Shown: positions 43,775 through 54,779, counted from the stretch's first letter. The stretch is DNA of 64,000 nt from Rhodobacterales bacterium (GCA_002748285.1 PDSA01000028.1:111455-175454), one strand, 5' to 3'. The notes: a model not told the origin generated them from the sequence alone. Program-made: numbers and translations.

Positions 43775-44128
43775 AATATTGCTCCAAAAAATCAAACATC
43801 CTATACGCCGCTTGTAGCAGATTTTGCTGTTGCCGTTCTGTGATGCGCGTAAAACCGCCGATAATGTGAAACAGTCTGTTTCTTAAAGGAGCTGCATTTT
43901 CTCGGCTCGGGGTTTTGAATTGTTAATCTTTATCCGTTATCAAGCGCCCTATGATTGACTTAACCACGCCCGAAAACCGCCACATTCTTTTTACAATTCC
44001 CGCTCCGATTGTCGAAGCGGGCGTTTTGTTCTTGCTGGCAGTTTCGTTCATCCCCGGCCTGTGATGTTTGCACAGGGCTTGGGGGCCAATACGCGTGGGG
44101 TTTGAAGCTGACTGGTGAAAGCGCGTTC
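43775..44128. other. 354-bp gap with a hairpin, no supported gene
   Basis: Contains a plus-strand hairpin at 43999-44022 (CCCGCT...AGCGGG) followed by CGTTTTG, resembling a terminator without an obvious gene in front. A 37-codon reading at 43951-44064 runs through it but has no ribosome-binding site. The promoter of the repeat protein must lie near 43790-43880. Confidence 0.5.
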
Positions 44129-44683
44129 TTAGGGGCGCTCGGTTTTTGCCTTGATGATCGCCGGTTTAATCCTGTTTTCTATGACGCTCTGATCAATCGG
44201 GCCGCGAAAATGCAGGATGATCACCCCGTTTCTATCAATCAAATAGCTTTCCGGCATCGCCAGCACCCCCCATTCAATGCCATTGCGCCCATCCGGGTCA
44301 ATCAACTGTGCGGTAAAAGGGTTGCCGAGCGCTTCGAGAAACAGCGCCGCCTTGTCCGGGGTGTCTTTGTAATTGATGCCGTAGATCGGCAGGCCCGATT
44401 CGGCCAGTTGCAGCAAAAACGGATGCTCTTGCCGGCAAGGCGGGCACCAGGAGGCCCAGAAATTCACCAGCTTCACGCCAGCGCTGCGCAGGGTTTCATC
44501 GCCGAACCCACCCGGCTGCCCATCAGGCGCGACCAAAGCCGGCGCTGGCGCCCCGATGCGGGTTGAGGGCAAATCATTGGGATCCTGACGGAACAGCCCG
44601 GGCAAAAAGAACGCCGATAGCACTGCGGCAAAGATGATCACCGGCAGCACCGCCATCAGGCTGAATCTGCGCGGCTCAGCCAT
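44129..44683 (-). CDS. ccmG: Cytochrome c biogenesis thiol-disulfide oxidoreductase CcmG/DsbE
   Basis: 184 aa membrane-anchored thioredoxin-fold protein; TM at ~10-30, active site WASWCPPCRQEHP, then YGINYKDTPDKA and GVLAMPESYLIDRNG (cis-Pro region). Reduces the apocytochrome c or CcmH disulfide. Overlaps ccmD by 8 bp. Confidence 0.96.
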   Translation of the reverse strand: MAEPRRFSLMAVLPVIIFAAVLSAFFLPGLFRQDPNDLPSTRIGAPAPALVAPDGQPGGFGDETLRSAGVKLVNFWASWCPPCRQEHPFLLQLAESGLPIYGINYKDTPDKAALFLEALGNPFTAQLIDPDGRNGIEWGVLAMPESYLIDRNGVIILHFRGPIDQSVIENRIKPAIIKAKTERP

Positions 44684-44837
44684 TGGGCTTGTTCCGGCGG
44701 GCTTCGGCCTCGTCCAGCTCCCGCGCCACCTTGCGCGCGCGGATCAGGCTGACGGCCAGCAGCGCAAATAACAACGTGAATGTCACCGCATAAGCGGCCA
44801 GAACCTCGGTATGGTATTTGCCCAGATCAAGCATCAT
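44676..44837 (-). CDS. ccmD: Heme exporter protein CcmD
   Basis: 53 aa: MMLDLGKYHTEVLAAYAVTF, a single TM helix, then a basic-acidic tail (RARKVARELDEAEARRNK). Small subunit that helps release holo-CcmE from CcmABC. The ATGATG start overlaps the ccmC stop and its end overlaps ccmG, so translation is coupled. Confidence 0.92.
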   Translation of the reverse strand: MMLDLGKYHTEVLAAYAVTFTLLFALLAVSLIRARKVARELDEAEARRNKPNG

Positions 44838-45562
44838 TGCATCCGCTCCCTTGCAATCAGCGCTTTCAGACGCCGCGCCCGAATTTCCGTGCGGGTGCGG
44901 ATCAGAACCAGAGTGATAAACAGCAGCACGAACCCGGCCATGCAGAGCAGCAGCGGCCAGTAATAAACGTCAGCCACATGTTCCTCTGCGTCCAGCGACA
45001 GCGATGCGCCCTGATGCAGCCCTTGATTCCAGAAATTCACCGCGTACCGGCTGAGGATGGCAAAGACCGACCCCACCATGCACAGAACTGAGGTCAGATC
45101 AGCGGCGGTGTCGCTGTCATCCAGCGCCTCCCACAGGGCGATATAGCCCAGATAGAACAGAAACAGGATCAGAAACGCCGTCAGCCGCGGATCCCACGCC
45201 CAATAGGTGCCCCACATCGGCTGCCCCCAGATCGCGCCGGTGAACAGCGCAATCAGGGTCATATACATGCCAATTGGCGCCGCCGCTCGCGCCGCCAATG
45301 CCGAAACATGGTGACGCCGCACCAGCCAGACCAGCGATGTCACCAGCATCATCGCCCAGGCATTGATCGCCATCAGCGCCGCGGGCACATGCACATACAT
45401 GATCTTCACCGATGATCCGAAATTTTCTGCCTCGGGGGTAAAAACAAAGCCCCACACCATGCCCACCACCATGCATAGCACCGACAGCACCGCAAACCAC
45501 GGCAGCAGAAAAGCCGATGTTTGCATGAATTTTCGTGGATTGGCGTATCTCCAAATCGACAT
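44834..45562 (-). CDS. ccmC: Heme exporter protein CcmC
   Basis: 242 aa, six helices; the tryptophan-rich WGTYWAWDPRLTAFL motif and flanking His residues (VHVPAAL; QGLHQGAS) form the heme-handling site that loads CcmE. Complete. 62 bp after ccmB. Confidence 0.96.
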   Translation of the reverse strand: MSIWRYANPRKFMQTSAFLLPWFAVLSVLCMVVGMVWGFVFTPEAENFGSSVKIMYVHVPAALMAINAWAMMLVTSLVWLVRRHHVSALAARAAAPIGMYMTLIALFTGAIWGQPMWGTYWAWDPRLTAFLILFLFYLGYIALWEALDDSDTAADLTSVLCMVGSVFAILSRYAVNFWNQGLHQGASLSLDAEEHVADVYYWPLLLCMAGFVLLFITLVLIRTRTEIRARRLKALIARERMQ

Positions 45563-45624
45563 GGCTCACCCTTAAATTTGCTGTGCGCATTATGCGCCCG
45601 GTGGGGGGCGATTTCAAGCCGGAC

Positions 45625-46281
45625 TCAGCGCAAATTCATCCGAATGGCCGCCGCTGCGACGAAGGGCAGCAGCGCCACCACTCCGGCGGTGATTCCGGCC
45701 AGCATCAGCAGCGGTGTGGTGTAATCCTGACCGCTGATCGCCCGTTGCAGGCTCTGAGCGCCAAAGATCAGGGTGGGCACATAAAGCGGCAGCACCAGCA
45801 GCGATAACAGCAACCCGCCGCGTTTCAGCCCCACGGTCAGCGCCGCGCCAAAAGTGCCGATGAACGACAGCGCCGGGGTGCCGAGCGCAAGGGTGATCAG
45901 CAGCCAGCCAAACCCGCCCGCCGGCATGTTCAGCAGCACCGCCAAAACCGGGGCCGCGATGGTCAGCGGCAGGCCGGTGGTCAGCCAATGCGCCAGCGCT
46001 TTCATCGCCACCACGCCCTCCAGCGGCACCGGCGAAGTGGCCAGCAATTCCAGCGAGCCATCTTCGTAATCCAGTGCAAAGATCCGATCCAGCGACAACA
46101 GGCAGGCCAGCAGCGCCCCGACCCAGAGGATGCCGGGGGCGATTTCTGACAGGATGGCGCTTTGCGGGCCGACTCCGAATGGCACCAACACCACCAGGAT
46201 CAGGAAAAAGGCCAGCCCCAGGCCAAAGCCCCCCCCGGCCCGCATCGCCAGCCGCATATCGCGGATCAGGATCGCAATCAT
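45625..46281 (-). CDS. ccmB: Heme exporter protein CcmB
   Basis: 218 aa, six TM helices, membrane partner of CcmA. Begins [18 protein letters not shown] and contains [17 protein letters not shown], a family signature. Its start overlaps the ccmA end by 4 bp. Confidence 0.95.
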   Translation of the reverse strand: MIAILIRDMRLAMRAGGGFGLGLAFFLILVVLVPFGVGPQSAILSEIAPGILWVGALLACLLSLDRIFALDYEDGSLELLATSPVPLEGVVAMKALAHWLTTGLPLTIAAPVLAVLLNMPAGGFGWLLITLALGTPALSFIGTFGAALTVGLKRGGLLLSLLVLPLYVPTLIFGAQSLQRAISGQDYTTPLLMLAGITAGVVALLPFVAAAAIRMNLR

Positions 46282-46895
46282 TCCCAGCCCTCGTCAAATC
46301 CGGCCAGATCGCGCGGCTTGGCCTTATTGGCGCTTAAATCCAGCACATCGGCCTGTAGCCCCAGATCAATATGGGTGGCAATCAGCGCCGCACCGCCCTG
46401 CCCGCAATGGCGGCGCACTGCATCGGCGAACAACGCCACGCTGGCGGTATCGAGCGACACGGTCGGCTCATCCAGCGCCCAGATTTTGCGCCCTGTCACC
46501 AGCAGCCGCGCCAGCCCCAGCCGGCGCTTTTGCCCGGCCGACAGGTTATGGGCGGCGCGTGATTGCAGCTCTTGCAGGTTAAAGGCGGATAGCGCCGGGG
46601 TGATGTCGTTCTGGCCATGCACCCGGGCCCAGAATTGCAGGTTTTCGGCCACGCTCAGGGTGGCTTTCAGCCCATCGGCATGGGCGCCATAGGTGATGGC
46701 TTCGGGATCGGCCTCAATCTCGCCCTCCAGCGCCGGTTGCAATCCGCACAGGGTGCGCAGCAAGGTGGTTTTGCCGATGCCGTTGGGACCGCGCAACAGC
46801 AGCACCTGACCGGCAGAAAGGGCGAAGCTGAGCCCCTCCAGCACCGCCACGCCGCCCCGGGCGCAGGCCAGGTTTTTGACTGTCATCAATTCCAT
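46278..46895 (-). CDS. ccmA: Cytochrome c biogenesis ATP-binding protein CcmA
   Basis: 205 aa from ATG 46895 ([21 protein letters not shown]); an ATG four codons upstream at 46907 is possible. Walker [16 protein letters not shown], signature [15 protein letters not shown], Walker [14 protein letters not shown] and H-loop ATHIDLG. Provides energy for release of holo-CcmE. First gene of ccmABCDG. Confidence 0.95.
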   Translation of the reverse strand: MELMTVKNLACARGGVAVLEGLSFALSAGQVLLLRGPNGIGKTTLLRTLCGLQPALEGEIEADPEAITYGAHADGLKATLSVAENLQFWARVHGQNDITPALSAFNLQELQSRAAHNLSAGQKRRLGLARLLVTGRKIWALDEPTVSLDTASVALFADAVRRHCGQGGAALIATHIDLGLQADVLDLSANKAKPRDLAGFDEGWE

Positions 46896-47009
46896 GGCCG
46901 ATGCCATAGCGCAGAAAGGCGCGGTGGAAAAGCGGCAAAGAGCGGACTGGGGGTATTGTGGGGTGTTTTAAGGGCTCTGCATCAACTGCGGTGGGATACA
47001 AAGAGCGCA

Positions 47010-47060
47010 GCGCTTCGCCTGCCGAGGGGCTGGTAGGCGCAGCCCGGCCCAGAGGCCGGG
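47010..47060. repeat. Dispersed palindromic intergenic repeat, copy 2
   Basis: TTCGCCTGCCGAGGGGCTGGTAGGCGCAGCCCGGCC read on the plus strand; its reverse complement carries GGCCGGGCTGCGCCTA, matching the core of the other copies. In the gap between secF and ccmA, followed by another GGCC/GGCC hairpin. Confidence 0.6.
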
Positions 47061-47127
47061 CGGAACGGTTTATGAGGGAGCGCCCTCAAAGCAAAGGCCG
47101 GTTTGTGCCAGCCCCCACCCTTTTCCA

Positions 47128-48093
47128 TCAGGCGTCGATATCGGCGTATTGCCCGCCCGCGCTGGGGTCTTTTTTCGACCAGTCGCGTTTCACCCCCAGC
47201 CGCAGCAAAATCACCGAAGCGACAAAGACCGAGCTGTAAGTGCCCACAATCACGCCCCAGATCATCGCAAAGACGAATCCTCGGATCACATCCCCGCCCA
47301 ACACGAACAGCGCGACCAAGGCAATCAGCGTGGTGACCGAAGTCATCACCGTGCGCGACAGGGTTTCGTTGATCGACAGGTTCAACACCTCATTCAACGG
47401 CATCTGTTTGAATTTGCGCAGGTTTTCCCGCACCCGGTCAAACAGCACCACCGTATCGTTGAGCGAATAGCCGACAATGGTCAGCAAAGCGGCGATGATC
47501 GCCAGATCGAATTTGATCTGCAACAGGCTGAAAATGCCGATGGTCAGCACCACATCATGCACCAGCGCCGCCACCGCTCCGACGGAAAACTGCCATTCAA
47601 AGCGCAGCCAGATGTAAAACAGCACCGCAATGATCGCAGCAATCACCGCCTCGACCGCGGTCCAGACCAGCTCGCCCGAGACCTTGGGCCCGACCGATTC
47701 CACCGCCGTGAACTTGATCGAGGGCTCATAGGCCTGCAACGCGGTTTTCATCGCCGTGACGGTGGCCGAGGTCACGGATTCGTCGCCCTCTTGTGCTTCG
47801 ATACGGATCTGGGTGACATGCTGATCCGGTTTGGTCGGGTCAAACACTTCGGTGATTGAAACATCCCCCAGCCCCAGCGGCGCAATCGCATCGCGATAGG
47901 CGGAGACATCCACCGCCACCGCCGCATCGGTGCGCACCGTGGTGCCGCCTTTGAAATCAATGCCGTAATTCAGCCCCATGCTGAAAAACAGCACGATCGA
48001 GGCCACCATCGCCAGCATCGACAGACCAAAAGTCAGGGTCGAGGTTCTCAGAAAATCCCATTTCGTTTCACTGGGAACAAGCCGTAATCGCAT
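47128..48093 (-). CDS. secF: Protein translocase subunit SecF
   Basis: 321 aa, six TM helices with a periplasmic domain. FFSMGLNYGIDFKGGT near the start and the TM4-6 block (GYSLNDTVVLFDRVREN, SINETLSRTVMTS) are diagnostic. With SecD it uses the proton or ion gradient to pull exported proteins into the periplasm. 3 bp after secD. Confidence 0.97.
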   Translation of the reverse strand: MRLRLVPSETKWDFLRTSTLTFGLSMLAMVASIVLFFSMGLNYGIDFKGGTTVRTDAAVAVDVSAYRDAIAPLGLGDVSITEVFDPTKPDQHVTQIRIEAQEGDESVTSATVTAMKTALQAYEPSIKFTAVESVGPKVSGELVWTAVEAVIAAIIAVLFYIWLRFEWQFSVGAVAALVHDVVLTIGIFSLLQIKFDLAIIAALLTIVGYSLNDTVVLFDRVRENLRKFKQMPLNEVLNLSINETLSRTVMTSVTTLIALVALFVLGGDVIRGFVFAMIWGVIVGTYSSVFVASVILLRLGVKRDWSKKDPSAGGQYADIDA

Positions 48094-48096
48094 GGT

Positions 48097-49758
48097 TTAT
48101 ACCTCTATCTCTTTGGGGCGGCGGCGTTCAAACCACATCACCACGATCAGCCGGGTTACAAAAATCGCCGTAAAGACCGAGGTGATGATCCCCAGCCCCA
48201 GCGTCACCGCAAAGCCGCGCACCGGACCCGAGCCCATCACAAACAGGATCACCGCCGTGATAAAGGTGGTGATATTGGCGTCCAGAATCGCCGAGAGCGC
48301 CTTTTCATAGCCCAGCTCAATGGCGCGGGCCGGGCCACGGGCGGCTTTCAGCTCTTCGCGGATGCGCTCAAAGATCAGCACATTGGCATCCACCGCCATC
48401 CCCACGGTCAGCACGATACCGGCAATCCCCGGCAGGGTCAGCGTGGCACCGATCATGGACAGCAGGCCAAAGATCAGCCCGACATTGATGATCAGCGCAA
48501 TATCGGCAAACAGCCCGAACAGCCCGTAAGACAGCACCATGAACACCAGCACCCCGATCGCCGCCACAATGGCCGCGATTTTCCCGGCGTCGATGCTGTC
48601 CTGACCCAGCTCAGGGCCGATGGTGCGTTCTTCGAGGAAATTCATCTCGGCCGGCAAGGCACCGGCCCGCAGCAGCACCGCCAGCCTGGTGGATTCCTCG
48701 ACCGTAAAGCGCCCGGTGATGATGCCCGAGCCGCCAGCGATATGACTCTGAATCACCGGGGCCGAGATCACCTCGTTGTCCAGCACAATCGCAAAGGGCG
48801 AGCCGATGTGATCCGCAGTGTAGTCACCAAATTTGCGCCCGCCAGACGGGTTAAAGCGGAAATTCACCGCCGGGCTGCCGTTCTGATCGAAAGAGGGCTG
48901 CGCATCGACCAGCTCTTCGCCGGTGACAACCGGCAATTCTTCGACAATATAATAGAGCCCGCGCTGATCCAGCGATGGCAACACTTCGTTGCCCGAGCCC
49001 GGATTGGCATCCTTGTTGCCGGTCTGCCCCACAACTGGCCGGAACTCCAGCTTGGCGGTCGAGCCCAACAGATCCTTCAGCTCCTGCGCCGAGCCCAGAC
49101 CGGGCACCTGCACCAGAATCCGGTTGCTGCCCTGACGCTGAATGGTGGGCTCGCGGGTGCCGACTTCGTCGACCCGGCGGCGGATGATTTCCAGCGAACG
49201 CTCCATGGTCAGCTCGTCACTGGCCAGCTTTTCGGCCTCGGACAGCACCATGGTGATCACATCGCCATTGGCGCTGAATTCCAGATCGGTCGAGCCCACC
49301 CCGGAAATCGTCGTGACCGGACGCGCCAGCTTGCGCAGGGTTTGCAGCGCAACCTCCATGCCTTCGGGTTTGGAAATCCGCACCCGCAGCTCATCCTTTG
49401 GCGAGGGCAGACGCCGCACCGAACCAACCCGGTCACGCTCGGCCCGCAGCGCATCGCGCACCACGACCCACATGCCCTTGACCCGGGATTCGTAAACATC
49501 GGCCACCTGAACCTCGGCCAGCAAATGTGCCCCGCCGCGCAGATCAAGCCCCAGATTGACCAGCCCCGAAGGCAGCCAGCCCGGCCACAGATCCACCGCC
49601 GCCTGACGTTCCGGCGTGTTGCCGCCGTTTTCGATCGCCACCAGCGCGTCATTATGGGTTTCGACCCGGCTGTAAAAGCCATTGGGCAGCGCCATCATCA
49701 GGCCAAACACGCACAGCCCCCAAATGAGAATGCGCTTCCAAGGTTCAATCTGCAGCAT
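48097..49758 (-). CDS. secD: Protein translocase subunit SecD
   Basis: 553 aa. Starts MLQIEPWKRILIWGLCVFGLM; LGLDLRGGAHLLAEV, VDEVGTREPTIQRQGSNRILVQVPG and the TM4 motif GMAVDANVLIFERIREE are present. Forms SecDF with the next gene. Confidence 0.97.
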   Translation of the reverse strand: MLQIEPWKRILIWGLCVFGLMMALPNGFYSRVETHNDALVAIENGGNTPERQAAVDLWPGWLPSGLVNLGLDLRGGAHLLAEVQVADVYESRVKGMWVVVRDALRAERDRVGSVRRLPSPKDELRVRISKPEGMEVALQTLRKLARPVTTISGVGSTDLEFSANGDVITMVLSEAEKLASDELTMERSLEIIRRRVDEVGTREPTIQRQGSNRILVQVPGLGSAQELKDLLGSTAKLEFRPVVGQTGNKDANPGSGNEVLPSLDQRGLYYIVEELPVVTGEELVDAQPSFDQNGSPAVNFRFNPSGGRKFGDYTADHIGSPFAIVLDNEVISAPVIQSHIAGGSGIITGRFTVEESTRLAVLLRAGALPAEMNFLEERTIGPELGQDSIDAGKIAAIVAAIGVLVFMVLSYGLFGLFADIALIINVGLIFGLLSMIGATLTLPGIAGIVLTVGMAVDANVLIFERIREELKAARGPARAIELGYEKALSAILDANITTFITAVILFVMGSGPVRGFAVTLGLGIITSVFTAIFVTRLIVVMWFERRRPKEIEV

Positions 49759-49795
49759 GTTTTTGCCTGTTATTTGAATGAGTTACACGAAAAAC

Positions 49796-50125
49796 TTAAT
49801 TGTCGTTGGCCGGTTCGGTTTTGCTCAGAACCTGGGCAATGGTCGACTGGATCACCCGCACCCGAACCTCGGGCGCGACTTCGATCTCGACCTGGCCGCC
49901 TTCCTTGATCTTGGTCACTTTGCCGATCATCCCACCCTGGGTCACCACCTGATCGCCCCGGCGCAGCGAAGACACCATGGCCTGATGCTGTTTTACCTTT
50001 TTCTGTTGCGGGCGGATCAGCAGGAAATACATGATCGCAAAGATCAGGATCAGCGGCAGGAAAGAGCTAATCATGCTGCCGGCATCACCACCGGCGGCCT
50101 GTGCATATGCGGGGGTTACAAACAT
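49796..50125 (-). CDS. yajC: Preprotein translocase subunit YajC
   Basis: 109 aa. N-terminal TM (FLPLILIFAIMYFLLIRPQQKK), then RRGDQVVTQGGMIGKVTKI, the conserved soluble part. Accessory protein of SecDF. 37 bp upstream of secD; divergent from serS. Confidence 0.96.
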   Translation of the reverse strand: MFVTPAYAQAAGGDAGSMISSFLPLILIFAIMYFLLIRPQQKKVKQHQAMVSSLRRGDQVVTQGGMIGKVTKIKEGGQVEIEVAPEVRVRVIQSTIAQVLSKTEPANDN

Positions 50126-50300
50126 CTTATATCCTCTTAATTCATCAGCGGGCCGGATTGCGGCCTGTTAGCGTTTCGGCGCACCCTATATGTGGCCAAT
50201 TTGCTTGGCAAGCGGTGATCGGGCAAAACCGGGCTTCAAAGTCGTGCCATTCTGGGGCATATGGGGTGCAAATGATCTCATTCAATCAGGAACCGAAAAA

Positions 50301-51593
50301 ATGCACGATATAAAAATGATCCGCGAAAATCCCGCAGGTTTTGATGCCGCCATGCAAAAGCGCGGCTTGTCGGGCATCTCGGAGGCGGTGCTGGCGCTGG
50401 ATAGTGCCCGGCGCAGCGCCATTCAACAGGCCGAAGCCGCCCTGACCGAACGCAACGCCGCCAGCAAGCAGGTCGGTGCCGCCAAAGCCGCCGGGGATGA
50501 GGCCGAGTTTGAGCGTCTGCGGGCGCTGGTGGCCGAAAAGAAGGCCGAGATCGCCACGCTTGAGGAACAGGCCAAGGCCAAAGACGCCGAGCTGCGCGAG
50601 ATGCTGATGGGCCTGCCCAACCTGCCCGCCGATGACGTGCCTGAGGGGGCGGATGAAGATGACAATGTTGAGATTCGCAAATGGGGCGCGCCCGCTGAAT
50701 TTGCCTTTACCCCCAAGGAACATTTCGAACTGCCCGCCGTGCAGGGCCAGATGGATTTTGCCGCGGCGGCCAAGCTTTCCGGGTCGCGCTTTGTGGTGCT
50801 GTCGGGCGCGGTGGCGCGGCTGCATCGGGCACTGAGCCAGTTCATGCTGGACACCCATATCGACAGCCACGGGCTGACGGAAATGAATGTGCCGGTGCTG
50901 GTGCTTGAGGATATGATGTATGGCACCGGCCAGCTGCCGAAATTTGGCGAGGACAGCTATCAGACCACCGATGGCTGGTGGCTGATCCCCACCGCCGAAG
51001 TGCCGCTGACCAATCTGTTGGGCAATGAAGTGGTCGACGAAGCCACCCTGCCCCGGCGCTATGTCGCCCATACGCTGTGTTTCCGCTCCGAGGCTGGCAG
51101 CGCCGGGCGTGACACCGCCGGGATGCTGCGCCAGCACCAGTTTGAAAAGGTCGAGATGGTCTCGATCACCCACCCGGATCAGTCCGCCGCCGAACATGAG
51201 GCCATGACCCAACGCGCCGAAGCCATCCTGCAAGCGCTGGGTCTGGCCTATCGCACGGTGGTGCTTTGCACCGGAGATCTGGGCTTTGGGATGCGCAAAA
51301 CCCACGACATCGAGGTCTGGCTGCCCGGGCAGAACAGCTATCGCGAGATCAGCTCGGTTTCGGTGGCCGATGCCTATCAGGCGCGGCGGATGAATGCGCG
51401 GTTCAAGCCTGCCGATGGCGGCAAGCCGGAATTTGTCCATACGCTGAATGGCTCGGGTCTGGCGGTGGGGCGCTGCCTGATCGCGGTGCTGGAGAACGGC
51501 CAGCAAGAGGATGGATCGGTGCAACTGCCCGAGGTGCTGCATGGCTATCTGGGCGGCAAGACCATGATTACGGCGGATGGGAAGCTGGCTTAA
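50301..51593 (+). CDS. serS: Serine-tRNA ligase
   Basis: 430 aa from ATG 50301 ([18 protein letters not shown]). N-terminal antiparallel coiled-coil arm (~30-105) that grips the tRNA-Ser long arm, then class II synthetase motifs: motif 2 [30 protein letters not shown] and motif 3 [20 protein letters not shown]. Complete. Confidence 0.97.
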   Translation: MHDIKMIRENPAGFDAAMQKRGLSGISEAVLALDSARRSAIQQAEAALTERNAASKQVGAAKAAGDEAEFERLRALVAEKKAEIATLEEQAKAKDAELREMLMGLPNLPADDVPEGADEDDNVEIRKWGAPAEFAFTPKEHFELPAVQGQMDFAAAAKLSGSRFVVLSGAVARLHRALSQFMLDTHIDSHGLTEMNVPVLVLEDMMYGTGQLPKFGEDSYQTTDGWWLIPTAEVPLTNLLGNEVVDEATLPRRYVAHTLCFRSEAGSAGRDTAGMLRQHQFEKVEMVSITHPDQSAAEHEAMTQRAEAILQALGLAYRTVVLCTGDLGFGMRKTHDIEVWLPGQNSYREISSVSVADAYQARRMNARFKPADGGKPEFVHTLNGSGLAVGRCLIAVLENGQQEDGSVQLPEVLHGYLGGKTMITADGKLA

Positions 51594-51806
51594 AGCGTTA
51601 TGCGAAAAACCTGAATCACTCAGGCGCTGCCTGAAATCAAAGATTTCAACGCGTTAAGTGATGCTCTATGTTTCGGGTATTTCGTCAAACGCTATAGGTC
51701 AGGCATCTATAAAAGACCTCTGCATCGCTGTAGGTCTGATCTGCGCCAGACACAGTTTCTTTACGGTACCCACCGCTTCCAACCCAGCATCCCGACTCCC
51801 GCCATA

Positions 51807-53255
51807 TCAATGCGGCGGCTTATCCAAATGTTTGCGCAACCGGCTGGGAGTGGATTTTTTCCTGTTCTTATAGGGGTTGGCCTCGGACTGGCTGCGCATC
51901 CACAGCCGCACCGGCGTGCCGGGCATGTCAAAATGCTCCCGCAAGCCGTTGATCAGATAACGTGTATAGCTGGCCGGCAGCTTTTCCGGCATCGAACACA
52001 TCACAACAAAGCCCGGCGGCCGGGTTTTGGCCTGAGTCATATAGCGCAGCTTGATCCGCCGCCCCGCCGGCGCGGGCGGGGGATGGGCCTCGACCATATC
52101 AATCAGCCAGCGGTTCAGCGCCGCGGTCGACACCCGCCGGTTCCAGACCTCATGCGCTTTCATCACCGCCTCTTGCAGCCGCGGCATCCCTTTGCCCGTC
52201 TTGGCCGAGATCGTCACCAAAGGCGCCCCGCGCAGCTGTGGCAACAGCCGCTCAAAGGATTCGCGCAAATCTTTCAGCTTTTGCTGTTTGTGGCGTTCAA
52301 TATCCCATTTATTCACCGCCAGCACCACCGCACGCCCCTCGCGTTCGGCCAGATCGGCAATGCGCAGATCCTGCTGCTCGAACGGGATTTCCGCATCAAT
52401 CAGCACGATCACCACCTCGGCGAATTTCACCGCCCGCAGCCCGTCAGACACCGACAGTTTTTCCAGCTTTTCCTGCACCCGGGCCTTTTTGCGCATCCCG
52501 GCGGTATCGAACATGCGCACCGGCACCCCGTCCCATTCCATCCGAACCGAGATCGCATCCCGGGTGATTCCCGCCTCGGGCCCGGTCAGCAGCCGGTCTT
52601 CGCCCAGCAGCTGGTTCACAAGGGTCGACTTGCCCGCATTGGGCCGCCCGACCACGGCGATTTGCAGCGGTTTGGCGTGGGTGGGCTGGCGCGGGCCGTC
52701 ATCGTCATCGGACACATCAACATCGGTCAGCGGCGCATCCTCGGCAGCGCGGGCGGCATATTCATCGGCCAGAGGGGTCAGCAGCGCCAGCAATTCGCTC
52801 ATCCCTTCGCCATGTTCCGCCGACAGGCGCAGCGGCTCGCCCAGACCCAGCGCATAGGCTTCAAGCACCCCGGCATCAGCGGCGGTGCCCTCGGCCTTAT
52901 TCGCGGCCAAAATCACATGTTTTGCGCGTTTTCTCAACAGGTTGGCAAAGAACTCATCCGTTGGGGTCAGCCCCGTGCGGGCGTCGATCAGGAACAGGCA
53001 GATATCGGCCATATCCACGGCACGTTCGGTCAGGCGGCGCATCCGGCCCTGCAGGCTTTCGTCGGTGGCCTCTTCCAGACCGGCGGTGTCGATGACGGTA
53101 AAGCGCAGATCACCCAGCCGCGCCGCGCCCTCGCGCAGATCGCGGGTCACCCCGGGCTGGTCATCGACCAGCGCCAGACGTTTGCCCACCAGACGGTTGA
53201 ACAGGGTGGACTTCCCGACATTGGGGCGGCCAACAATGGCGAGTGTAAAGCTCAT
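51807..53255 (-). CDS. der: Ribosome assembly GTPase Der (EngA)
   Basis: 482 aa from ATG 53255 (GGAGCACAAG upstream). Two tandem GTPase domains with P-loops GRPNVGKS (N-terminal) and GRPNAGKS (~residue 210), G3 DTAGLEE and DTAGMRKK, G4 NKAE and NKWD, and a C-terminal KH-like domain. Needed for 50S maturation. It carries a longer acidic linker between domains and a basic tail. Confidence 0.96.
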   Translation of the reverse strand: MSFTLAIVGRPNVGKSTLFNRLVGKRLALVDDQPGVTRDLREGAARLGDLRFTVIDTAGLEEATDESLQGRMRRLTERAVDMADICLFLIDARTGLTPTDEFFANLLRKRAKHVILAANKAEGTAADAGVLEAYALGLGEPLRLSAEHGEGMSELLALLTPLADEYAARAAEDAPLTDVDVSDDDDGPRQPTHAKPLQIAVVGRPNAGKSTLVNQLLGEDRLLTGPEAGITRDAISVRMEWDGVPVRMFDTAGMRKKARVQEKLEKLSVSDGLRAVKFAEVVIVLIDAEIPFEQQDLRIADLAEREGRAVVLAVNKWDIERHKQQKLKDLRESFERLLPQLRGAPLVTISAKTGKGMPRLQEAVMKAHEVWNRRVSTAALNRWLIDMVEAHPPPAPAGRRIKLRYMTQAKTRPPGFVVMCSMPEKLPASYTRYLINGLREHFDMPGTPVRLWMRSQSEANPYKNRKKSTPSRLRKHLDKPPH

Positions 53256-53342
53256 CTTGTGCTCCGATAGCATGTTCAGGCTGCTGCGATACAGCAAAGT
53301 GCGGGCCACGGGAACCCCTAAAGGGTGTGGGGCTGGCGGCTA

Positions 53343-53356
53343 GGGCTGCGCCTGCC
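53343..53356. repeat. Dispersed palindromic intergenic repeat, copy 3
   Basis: GGGCTGCGCCTGCC followed by CGGGCAGG, so CCTGCCCGGGCAGG forms a perfect 14-bp palindrome. It shares the GGGCTGCGCCTGCC core with the copies at 39985 and 60731. Between der and the BamB-like gene. Confidence 0.6.
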
Positions 53357-53426
53357 CGGGCAGGACAGTTCTGAAGCGCAGAACGCCACTCAGAGGTTTG
53401 TGAAACCGGAAAGCTTCACGCCTCCT

Positions 53427-54779
53427 TTAGCGAAAGGCGTAGAGCTTGCCCTTGGACGACACCAGATAAAGCGTGCCCCCCACAACAACCGGGTTGGTCG
53501 TCGCCCCGCCGGGAATACCAAAGCTGGAGGTCAGCGCCCCATTGACCGGGTTGAACGAACGCACCTGCCCATCCCCGCTGGCCACCAGCAGCCGCCCTCC
53601 GGCCAGCACCGGGCCGTAATGGGTGTAGACCTCTTTGCGTTTGCGGGGCTTGTCCTTGACGAAATAGGGCAGATCGGCCCGCCAGATGACTTCGCCGGTT
53701 TTGGCGTCCAGCCGCAGCAAATCAGCCTCGTCCGAGATCAGGAACACCGAACCGCCCACCGGCCAGACCGGACTGTAAGCGCCCTCTTTGGCCGTCCACA
53801 ACCGCGCGCCGCTGGCCAGATCCACCGCCACAACCCGCCCGGATTGGCTGCCGGCATAGACCACACCGTTATCCACCACCGGATCGGCGGTAATGTCGGT
53901 AAAGTTGGCATAGGCGCGGCCGGAGCGCTTGCCGGAAATGTTGCTGGCCCAGACGCGCACCCCGCCTTTGCGGAAGGCCGAAATGATCTCGCCCGAGCCA
54001 TACGGGAACAGCGCGAATTTCTGCGTCACCGCCGGGGCCGTGCCACCCACCATCACCGAAGGGGTCGGCGTGCCCGGCAATTGCCACTGAACGCGGCCGG
54101 TTTTGGCGTCAATCGCCCAGGCCACACTATCGCGCGAGACCACATAGACCAAACCGTCCCGCAGGGTTGGCGCTCCGGTGGCCGCGCCTTCCAGCTTTTG
54201 CCGCCACTTCACCGCCCCGCTGGCGGCATCCAGCGCCACCACCGCGCCAAAGCCGCTGGTGACAAACAGTGTTTGACCATCGGTTGCCAGCCCGCCGCCC
54301 GAAGCATCACCGGAACGGTCCGAAGCCGGGGTCAGATCAGCCGACCACAGCGCCTTGCCTGCCGTGGAATGGGCCATCACCCGGGCCGCGGAATCCAGCG
54401 TAAAGACGCGTCCATTGGCCACCACCGGATCGGCGGTGATGCGATGTTTGCGGTTATCCCCTGCCCCGATATCGGCGCTCCAGATGGGTTGCGGAGCCGC
54501 CGACAGCGCCGGGTGAATGATGCGATGTTCGGCCGAGCCATTGCGATGGGTCCAAGCCTTGTGATGACGCGCCTTGGGCAGCTTGATCGCCACCGAGCGG
54601 TTCACCGCCGCAGCAGGCGTCGCAGTTTGCTGGCCCGATGTCAGAGGGCTGCGCAGATCCAGCCGTTTGCCTTGCAGGATCTCTTCGCGCTGGCTGCACC
54701 CGGCGATCAGGCCAAAGGCGGCCAGCGCCAGAATTGCCGAGCCTGTTGCTCTGTGTAACTGCTTTATATTGCGTGCCAT
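53427..54779 (-). CDS. BamB-like PQQ-repeat outer-membrane lipoprotein
   Basis: 450 aa from ATG 54779 (an in-frame ATG four codons upstream is possible). Signal peptide with lipobox LIAGC. An eight-bladed PQQ-type beta-propeller follows, with repeated blades ending A.DA..G...W (for example ALDAASGAVKWRQKL, AIDAKTGRVQWQLP, AVDLASGARLW, RLDAKTGEVIWRADL). BamB assists BamA in beta-barrel insertion. Directly after a YfgM-like gene and before der, as in the yfgM-bamB-der cluster of many proteobacteria. Confidence 0.88.
   Translation of the reverse strand: MARNIKQLHRATGSAILALAAFGLIAGCSQREEILQGKRLDLRSPLTSGQQTATPAAAVNRSVAIKLPKARHHKAWTHRNGSAEHRIIHPALSAAPQPIWSADIGAGDNRKHRITADPVVANGRVFTLDSAARVMAHSTAGKALWSADLTPASDRSGDASGGGLATDGQTLFVTSGFGAVVALDAASGAVKWRQKLEGAATGAPTLRDGLVYVVSRDSVAWAIDAKTGRVQWQLPGTPTPSVMVGGTAPAVTQKFALFPYGSGEIISAFRKGGVRVWASNISGKRSGRAYANFTDITADPVVDNGVVYAGSQSGRVVAVDLASGARLWTAKEGAYSPVWPVGGSVFLISDEADLLRLDAKTGEVIWRADLPYFVKDKPRKRKEVYTHYGPVLAGGRLLVASGDGQVRSFNPVNGALTSSFGIPGGATTNPVVVGGTLYLVSSKGKLYAFR

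Noticed and set aside
43951..44064. 37-codon plus-strand frame with a hydrophobic end in the gap before ccmG
   Set aside because: No ribosome-binding site, and a terminator-like hairpin runs through it; not enough support.
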